Shown: in pieces, positions 5,673 through 10,380 of the stretch | Layout of the letters: every line of letters starts with the position of its first letter | How positions within the stretch are numbered: position 1 is the first letter of the stretch | Source: Lachnospiraceae bacterium UBA4381 | GTDB taxonomy: Bacteria > Bacillota > Clostridia > Lachnospirales > Lachnospiraceae | NCBI GenBank assembly: GCA_002391105.1 | Contig: DGRT01000074.1 | Span: 1-10,380 of the forward strand | Direction: 5' to 3' | DNA: 10,380 nt | Notes under the pieces: generated by a model | The model's database searches: none | Told to the model about the DNA's origin: nothing | The model's input: only the letters and a program-made list of their open reading frames with translations | Program-made: the position numbers and the translations under genes

Positions 5673-6524
5673 ATGCTTGTAGCTGATAATCTTGTAAAGA
5701 CTTTTTCCAAAAGAACAGAAAAAGGCAGGCGTATAGAATTTAATGCTGTAGATGGTATATCCCTCAAGGTGAGTCCCGGAGAAATAGTCGGTATATTAGG
5801 TCCGAATGGAGCGGGAAAGACTACATTTCTCAGAATGCTTGCTACATTAATGAATCCCACCTCCGGAAAGGTTTACATAACGCATGATAAGGAGCAGGAC
5901 TGGGAAAAGAATATAGCAGTAAATCCTGCTAATGATTCAGAAGCTGCTAAAGCTCATGATGATACTTCAAAAAATGAACTGATAACTGATCCTCTCAAGA
6001 TAAAGGAATGTATCGGCTATCTGTCCGGAAATACAAAGCTCTATGGCAGGATGTATGTTCGTGAGATGCTGGAGCTGTTTGCAGGTCTTTATGGTATGCC
6101 TGAAAGCAGGATAAAGGACAGGGTTAATGAGGTGGAGAGTCTGCTGGGGTTATCTGATTTTATTGATAACAGGATAGAAAAGCTTTCTACAGGCCAGACA
6201 CAAAGGGTATCTATAGCCAGGTGCATAGTGCATGATCCGGATATCTATATATTTGACGAACCCACGCTGGGGCTGGATATTATCAGCAGCTCGGCTATTA
6301 TCGAATTTATGAAACAGGAAAAGCTAAAGGGTAAAACAGTCGTTTACTCAACTCATTACATGGAAGAAGCAGAGTATCTCTGTGACAGGATAATAATGCT
6401 GGATAAAGGGCGTCAGATCACGAATTTGAGCCCGGAGAAGCTGAAGCAGGAGACAGGAACCTCTAATATGCGTGAAGCCTTCTATGAAGTGATAAGAAGG
6501 GAGGGCATGGCAGATGAGGATTAA
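5673..6524 (+). CDS. ABC transporter ATP-binding protein, NatA/ABC-2 type
   Basis: A 283-residue cytoplasmic ATPase that would power the membrane partner encoded next. Walker A is GPNGAGKTT with K49, the signature is LSTGQ (171-175), Walker B is IYIFDEP with D195-E196, and the switch histidine is H228 in STHYMEEAE. The segment IGYLSGNTKLYGR (114 onward) replaces the usual Q-loop glutamine with glycine, as I recall in NatA-like exporter ATPases. An unusual polar insert of roughly 25-30 residues (about 70-106, rich in D, E, K, N) separates Walker A from that segment. I start at ATG 5673, as GGAGGG (5660-5665) is 7 nt upstream; the in-frame TTG 5658 overlaps that ribosome site. The stop overlaps the permease start by 11 bp, indicating translational coupling. 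Substrate unknown: Na+ (NatAB), drugs or peptides are possible. Confidence 0.9.
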   Translation: MLVADNLVKTFSKRTEKGRRIEFNAVDGISLKVSPGEIVGILGPNGAGKTTFLRMLATLMNPTSGKVYITHDKEQDWEKNIAVNPANDSEAAKAHDDTSKNELITDPLKIKECIGYLSGNTKLYGRMYVREMLELFAGLYGMPESRIKDRVNEVESLLGLSDFIDNRIEKLSTGQTQRVSIARCIVHDPDIYIFDEPTLGLDIISSSAIIEFMKQEKLKGKTVVYSTHYMEEAEYLCDRIIMLDKGRQITNLSPEKLKQETGTSNMREAFYEVIRREGMADED

Positions 6525-8619
6525 GGTTGTAAAGCTTCTGTTAAAGAAGGAGTTGCTGGATGTATTTCGTGATCATAAGGCGGTCATCATGCTCGTGCTG
6601 GTTCCGCTTCTGGTTTATCCGCTGATATTCTTCTCAGCATTTGGTGTTATGACACTGATTCAGAAAAGTATTAATGAGACAGAGTACAGAGTCCTTCTGG
6701 ATACAGATGATGGTGGTTTACTGGAGGAGCAGATAAGGCTATATAATCAGAAAAATCTGGAGGCGGGTGAAGAAAGTACAGAACAGCTCCTGGTGGTACA
6801 TAAGAGCTTTTCGGGACTGGATGATGTTGATGAACTGCTCCAGAATGAAGAAATAGATGTATATGTTACTTCCGAAATGTCTTCAGATGGAAGAATAACC
6901 TATAGTACAAGATATGTATCTTCTATTACATCTTCTAATTATGGAGAAATAGAACTGAAGGAAGTTCTGGATGAGCTTTCGGATAAACAGACAAGAGAAA
7001 TGATAGATGATGCGGGGCTGGATTCTGAAAGCATCATGGATCCATTTGACATAGAAAGAAATAATATAGCCAGCACCGAACAGTCAGCCGGCAGCATACT
7101 TGGAATGATTCTGCCCTTTATGATGATAATAAGTCTCCTGATGGGAACCATGTATCCTGCTATTGATACTACTGCAGGGGAGAAGGAAAGAGGGACGCTG
7201 GAAACACTTCTGACTATGCCGGTTAAGAATCATGAGATTATTATGGCAAAGTTCCTTACGGTAGCTATAATGGGAATCATTTCGGCACTTCTTAACCTGC
7301 TTTCTATGGGGATCATGGTTGCATATCTTATAAGGGTTGTAAGTCTTGGCTCAGATACTCTGGGGTTTGATATATCCGGCTTTCATGTAGCAACCTTTAT
7401 TCCTGCCAGTATAGTTACCATTCTGGCGGTGTTTGCATTTTCACTTTTTATATCAGCAGTAACTATGTGTGTGGCTGCATTTGCCAGATCCTATAAGGAG
7501 GCAAATAATTATATTACCCCGGTTACTCTGGTAGTAATGATGACAGCATATATAGGATTTATTCCAAATGTGGAGCTGAGTTCAGGTATGGCTATGGTGC
7601 CGGTTGCCAATATATGCCTTCTTATCAAGAATCTGCTGCTTTTCAAGACAGACATGGGAACAGTTCTGATAGTGCTGCTCAGTAATGTAATCTATTCCGG
7701 ATTTGCCGTTCTGTTTCTGGGAAGGATATATAATTCTGAAGAGATACTTTTTGATGAGGGCGGCAGCAATCTGTCGCTGTTCCAGAGAAGGAAGAATATG
7801 AAGGCAGGTGGTACTCCTACCGCAGCAGATGCGTGGTTTGTGGTATGTCTGGTACTTATAATTTATCTGTATCTTGGATCGCTGCTTCAGATGAAATATG
7901 GTCTGAGGGGAGTGCTGTACAGTCAGCTCCTGGTGCTGATTATACCTCTTATAGTGGTTATATATACAAAATGTGATATAAGAAAGACCTATAGTCTGAG
8001 AAAGTTCAGCGCTCTTGATCTGATAGCGGCTTTGCTGCTTTTTGCAGGAACATTTATAGTGGAAAGTACCATTTCCAGTTTTCTATATACTTATTTCAAG
8101 GAAGATTTTGATTCCATGAATAGTGGTCTCACGGATATTCTTATGAATAAGAGTATTGCGGTAATGTTTCTGGTGGTGGCTATAGCTCCGGCTATATGTG
8201 AAGAGCTTATGTTCAGGGGCTTTATACAGTCAGGTTTTGGCAGGTCATATAAGCCTGTGACTACAATCATACTTGTTTCACTCATTTTCGGAGCTTATCA
8301 TACAAGTCTGATCAGGTTTCTGCCTACGGCATTGCTTGGAGCCTGCTTTGCTATTATAACCTACTACAGTAAAAGCATTATTCCGGGTATGCTGATGCAC
8401 TGTTTTAATAATAGTGTGGCGGTTATACAGATGAATTATCCCGGATGGCTGGAGCAGACATTTCCCCTTATATTTGAAGAGGAGCCGACTGTTCTCAGTT
8501 CAGTCATACTGGCAGTAATAGGAATACTTCTAATATATGGAGGTATGATGATATTCATACATAAAAAGAATATTTTCAAAAAGGATTTTCAAAAAGAAAA
8601 TGATATAAAAGATAATTGA
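6514..8619 (+). CDS. ABC-2 permease fused to CPBP-family intramembrane protease domain
   Basis: A 701-residue integral membrane protein. Residues 1-430 form a NatB-like ABC-2 permease: one membrane segment (about 24-48), a large extracytoplasmic domain (about 50-190), then a membrane cluster containing the motif GEKERGTLETLL (222-232). From about 440 to 695 a second hydrophobic block carries CPBP (Abi/CAAX-protease-like) motifs: EELMFR (E563, E564, R568), FGAYH (F592, H596), and H629 with N632/N633 in MHCFNNS, so the glutamyl protease site appears complete. Fusions of this kind are known in Firmicutes annotations. The CPBP part may cleave a membrane or exported peptide, or act in immunity, but its substrate is unknown. 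AAGGGAGGG is about 8 nt before ATG. Coupled to the ATPase upstream (11-bp overlap), it is followed 21 bp later by the lysozyme-like gene. Confidence 0.9.
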   Translation: MRIKVVKLLLKKELLDVFRDHKAVIMLVLVPLLVYPLIFFSAFGVMTLIQKSINETEYRVLLDTDDGGLLEEQIRLYNQKNLEAGEESTEQLLVVHKSFSGLDDVDELLQNEEIDVYVTSEMSSDGRITYSTRYVSSITSSNYGEIELKEVLDELSDKQTREMIDDAGLDSESIMDPFDIERNNIASTEQSAGSILGMILPFMMIISLLMGTMYPAIDTTAGEKERGTLETLLTMPVKNHEIIMAKFLTVAIMGIISALLNLLSMGIMVAYLIRVVSLGSDTLGFDISGFHVATFIPASIVTILAVFAFSLFISAVTMCVAAFARSYKEANNYITPVTLVVMMTAYIGFIPNVELSSGMAMVPVANICLLIKNLLLFKTDMGTVLIVLLSNVIYSGFAVLFLGRIYNSEEILFDEGGSNLSLFQRRKNMKAGGTPTAADAWFVVCLVLIIYLYLGSLLQMKYGLRGVLYSQLLVLIIPLIVVIYTKCDIRKTYSLRKFSALDLIAALLLFAGTFIVESTISSFLYTYFKEDFDSMNSGLTDILMNKSIAVMFLVVAIAPAICEELMFRGFIQSGFGRSYKPVTTIILVSLIFGAYHTSLIRFLPTALLGACFAIITYYSKSIIPGMLMHCFNNSVAVIQMNYPGWLEQTFPLIFEEEPTVLSSVILAVIGILLIYGGMMIFIHKKNIFKKDFQKENDIKDN

Positions 8620-8640
8620 TATTAAGAAAGATAGTTTAAA

Positions 8641-10050
8641 GTGAGAGATAGATACGACAATAAAGACAGATACGACAATATAGATGGCTACGACGATATT
8701 GATAGCTTCGATGATACAGACGGCTTTGACGATATAGACAGCTACGACGATATTGATAGTTTCGATGATACAGAGAGCTACGACGATATAGACAGATTTG
8801 ATGAAAGAACCCAATATGGTGACAGGAATCAGTACAGCAGAAGGGTCAGGCAGGAACATAGAACCGGAGCCGGCAGCAGTAATCGGCAAAGTAGTAATGT
8901 GAGGCGTAGCCGGAGAGACGAATATGCCGGCAGGAGTCAAGCGGCTGGCAGAAAAAAACGCACTCGTGAAGCCGGATATGACAACCCAAAACGCACTCGC
9001 GAGGCTGGATATGACAACAAAGAACGGTACAGTAATAATGAACAGCTAATAAGGAAATTAAGGACGCTTGAGAGAAGAGTCGGAATGCTGTGGATATTCC
9101 TTATAATAATTACGATATGTGCTATAATAGGAATAGTTGTTACTAATATAAACCGTATAAAGGGAACTCCTCTTGATTCGTCAGTGATTCTAAGCGAAAA
9201 AAGGAAGTTCATAGTAACAACGGATGAGAGCCTGTTCGGCGAATATGGCAGTATGGCTGAGTATAGTGAGGCAAATTATATTAATTATCTTGGACATGCT
9301 TATATATTGATAGGAACCTACCCGGATTGTGATTATGTGAAGATAAGTCCAAATGTAGCAAGAAATGATTATAACTGGAATACAGATTTTTATGTTGGAG
9401 AGGGTGATCTTTATTATAACTACTTTAAAGACGGCGAGGCTCGTGGAAAGATTGCCATAGATGTATCTGAGTTTCAGAATGATATAGAGTGGGACAAGGT
9501 GAAGTCTGCCGGAATAGACATAGCTATAGTCCGTGTGGCATACAGAGGCTATGGAAACGGTGTCATAAAGGATGATTCAAAGGCTGAGTACAATATGAAG
9601 GGCGCTAAGGAAGCCGGGCTGGATCTAGGAGTATATTTCTTCTCTTCGGCAGTTAATCGTGAAGAGGGAATAGAGGAAGCCAAATATACTCTGAGTAAGA
9701 TCAAGGGAATGGATGTAACAGAGCCTGTTGTAATAGATACAGAATACATTCTTGAAAGTCCTGATGCCAGATCAAATGTTATATCAGTGGAGGAGAGAAC
9801 AGACGCTGTTGTGGCATTTTGCGAAACCATAGAGGAGGCTGGATATACGCCGATGATATATGCCAGCAGGGATCATTTTCTGTTCTATCTTGATCTGGAT
9901 AGAATAGGAAAATGGGAGTTCTGGCTTGCATCTTATGATACGCCTGTTTTTCCGTATCATACAGAGGGATATCAGTATTCTCCATATGGCTACGTGGATG
10001 GGATTCAGACCTATGTGGATCTGGATGTATGGATGAGACCGGATGAATAA
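8641..10050 (+). CDS. Membrane-anchored GH25 lysozyme-like protein with repetitive charged cytoplasmic tail
   Basis: A 469-residue protein. Residues 5-52 are eight acidic hexapeptides ([Y/F]DDIDS-like), followed by an arginine/lysine-rich segment (about 56-147) containing a doubled KRTREAGYDN. One membrane segment (about 149-171, MLWIFLIIITICAIIG) gives an expected N-in, C-out topology. An unassigned stretch (about 175-268) precedes a GH25 domain: IDVSEFQNDIEW with D274, VVIDTEY with D366 and E368 (family catalytic carboxylates), FWLASYDTP and a VDGIQTYVDLDVW ending. GH25 enzymes cut MurNAc-GlcNAc bonds in peptidoglycan, so it should act on the wall from the membrane. The GTG start is forced by an in-frame stop 9 nt upstream. 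The ribosome site (AAGAAAG, 10 nt away) is weak, so translation may depend on the permease gene 21 bp upstream. Confidence 0.88.
   Translation: MRDRYDNKDRYDNIDGYDDIDSFDDTDGFDDIDSYDDIDSFDDTESYDDIDRFDERTQYGDRNQYSRRVRQEHRTGAGSSNRQSSNVRRSRRDEYAGRSQAAGRKKRTREAGYDNPKRTREAGYDNKERYSNNEQLIRKLRTLERRVGMLWIFLIIITICAIIGIVVTNINRIKGTPLDSSVILSEKRKFIVTTDESLFGEYGSMAEYSEANYINYLGHAYILIGTYPDCDYVKISPNVARNDYNWNTDFYVGEGDLYYNYFKDGEARGKIAIDVSEFQNDIEWDKVKSAGIDIAIVRVAYRGYGNGVIKDDSKAEYNMKGAKEAGLDLGVYFFSSAVNREEGIEEAKYTLSKIKGMDVTEPVVIDTEYILESPDARSNVISVEERTDAVVAFCETIEEAGYTPMIYASRDHFLFYLDLDRIGKWEFWLASYDTPVFPYHTEGYQYSPYGYVDGIQTYVDLDVWMRPDE
8653..8796 (+). repeat. 18-bp coding repeats: eight acidic hexapeptides
   Basis: Eight consecutive 18-bp units encode YDNKDR, YDNIDG, YDDIDS, FDDTDG, FDDIDS, YDDIDS, FDDTES and YDDIDR. 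Acidic residues make up 22 of 48 positions and an aromatic leads each unit. A higher-order 12-residue YDDIDSFDDT block occurs twice. The unit keeps frame, so copy number can change without breaking the protein. Confidence 0.92.
8956..9021 (+). repeat. 33-bp direct repeat, two copies, in the lysozyme gene
   Basis: Two adjacent copies (8956-8988, 8989-9021) encode KRTREAGYDNP and KRTREAGYDNK. They differ mainly at silent positions (CGT/CGC, GAA/GAG, GCC/GCT). They add basic charge just before the membrane segment. Confidence 0.9.
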
Positions 10051-10195
10051 AAGCTTTGTGTGGTGCTTGGAATGAGGAGTGTATTCGGAGTTGACTGTAA
10101 ATAGTAACGATAAAGCTATAAAAAATGAATAGCTACATAATATGAATAGTTACAAAATGTGACTAGCAAAAAATATGAAAACGGAGGTTATTAAT

Positions 10196-10380
10196 ATGTG
10201 GTACGAGGAGTCGGTATTTTATCAGATATATCCGCTGGGATTCTGTGGGGCGCCATTTGAGAATGATGGAGTGCTTACCTCCAGGATACTTAAGGTTATA
10301 GACTGGATACCTCATATAACAAAGCTTGGAGCAAATGCTATATATTTCTCCCCTGTATTTGAATCTGATACACATGGATA
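10196..10380 (+). CDS. GH13 alpha-amylase-family glycosidase, N-terminal part (cut by window edge)
   Basis: The open frame runs from ATG 10196 past the window end, giving about 61 residues: WYEESVFYQIYPLGFCGAP near the start, then a helix ending IPHITKLGANAIYFSPVFESDTHGY. The 'xVFYQIYP...' first barrel strand and the 'lGanaIYfSPvfeS..HGY' second-strand region are typical of GH13 alpha-amylases and maltases, which cleave alpha-glucosidic bonds in starch or maltodextrin. The catalytic aspartate and glutamate regions lie outside. GGAGG (10183-10187) is 8 nt before ATG. There is no signal peptide, so a cytoplasmic enzyme is likely. The preceding 145-bp spacer holds a TTGACT hexamer (10091-10096) without a well-spaced -10, short GAATAGYTAC-type repeats, and no obvious terminator for the lysozyme gene. 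Confidence 0.88.
   Translation, partial: MWYEESVFYQIYPLGFCGAPFENDGVLTSRILKVIDWIPHITKLGANAIYFSPVFESDTHG

Noticed and set aside
5486..5860. Minus-strand ORF of 124 residues across the leader and ATPase start
   Set aside because: It reads antisense through the Walker A region and has no independent coding signals; it is a shadow frame.
8530..8940. Minus-strand ORF of 136 residues antisense to the lysozyme repeats
   Set aside because: Its valine/isoleucine repeats are the complement of the Asp-rich coding repeats. There is no family match or context.
10091..10122. Promoter for the GH13 gene from TTGACT and TATAAA
   Set aside because: The spacing is 20 bp, outside the usual 16-18, and the alternatives match poorly.

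Overview
The window looks like a chromosomal segment of a low-GC Clostridia-type Firmicute, most likely a Lachnospiraceae relative (Butyrivibrio/Roseburia/Coprococcus-like). This rests on AT-rich spacers, consensus sigma-A promoters, strong GGAGG-type ribosome sites, AGA/ATA-rich coding, a tandem HD-GYP protein of clostridial style, and an ABC-2/CPBP fusion of a kind common in that group. It is an inference from style and not a database match.

Layout: the left edge cuts a tRNA gene on the minus strand (1-31) that has its own promoter (62-90). A 28-bp tandem array (87-198) follows. Next comes a two-gene cluster: a metal-dependent amidohydrolase (318-1190) and a YfbR-type 5'-deoxynucleotidase (1209-1802). 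The last 12 codons of yfbR, stop codon included, are tandemly copied four times. A promoter then drives a tandem-HD/HD-GYP protein (2066-3313), closed by a terminator. A second promoter and leader precede an acyl-CoA ligase-type enzyme (3638-5281), which also ends in a terminator.

From about 5407 a long leader precedes a three-gene cluster: a NatA-like ABC ATPase (5673-6524), a NatB-like ABC-2 permease fused to a CPBP (CAAX-protease-like) membrane domain (6514-8619), and a membrane-anchored GH25 lysozyme-like protein with a repetitive, highly charged cytoplasmic tail (8641-10050). The leader appears to hold two short upstream ORFs with Shine-Dalgarno-like sequences, overlapping alternative pairings, and a long terminator-like hairpin. 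This is the layout expected of ribosome-sensing transcription attenuation. It is the best candidate in the window for an undescribed regulated system: a translation-responsive exporter/envelope-modification operon. The right edge cuts the start of a GH13 alpha-amylase-family gene (10196 onward).

Four independent tandem repeats occur in about 10 kb: 28 bp (intergenic), 36 bp (duplicated yfbR tail), 18 bp and 33 bp (both in the lysozyme cytoplasmic tail). Apart from these the genes look intact, and no transposase, phage or CRISPR element is seen.
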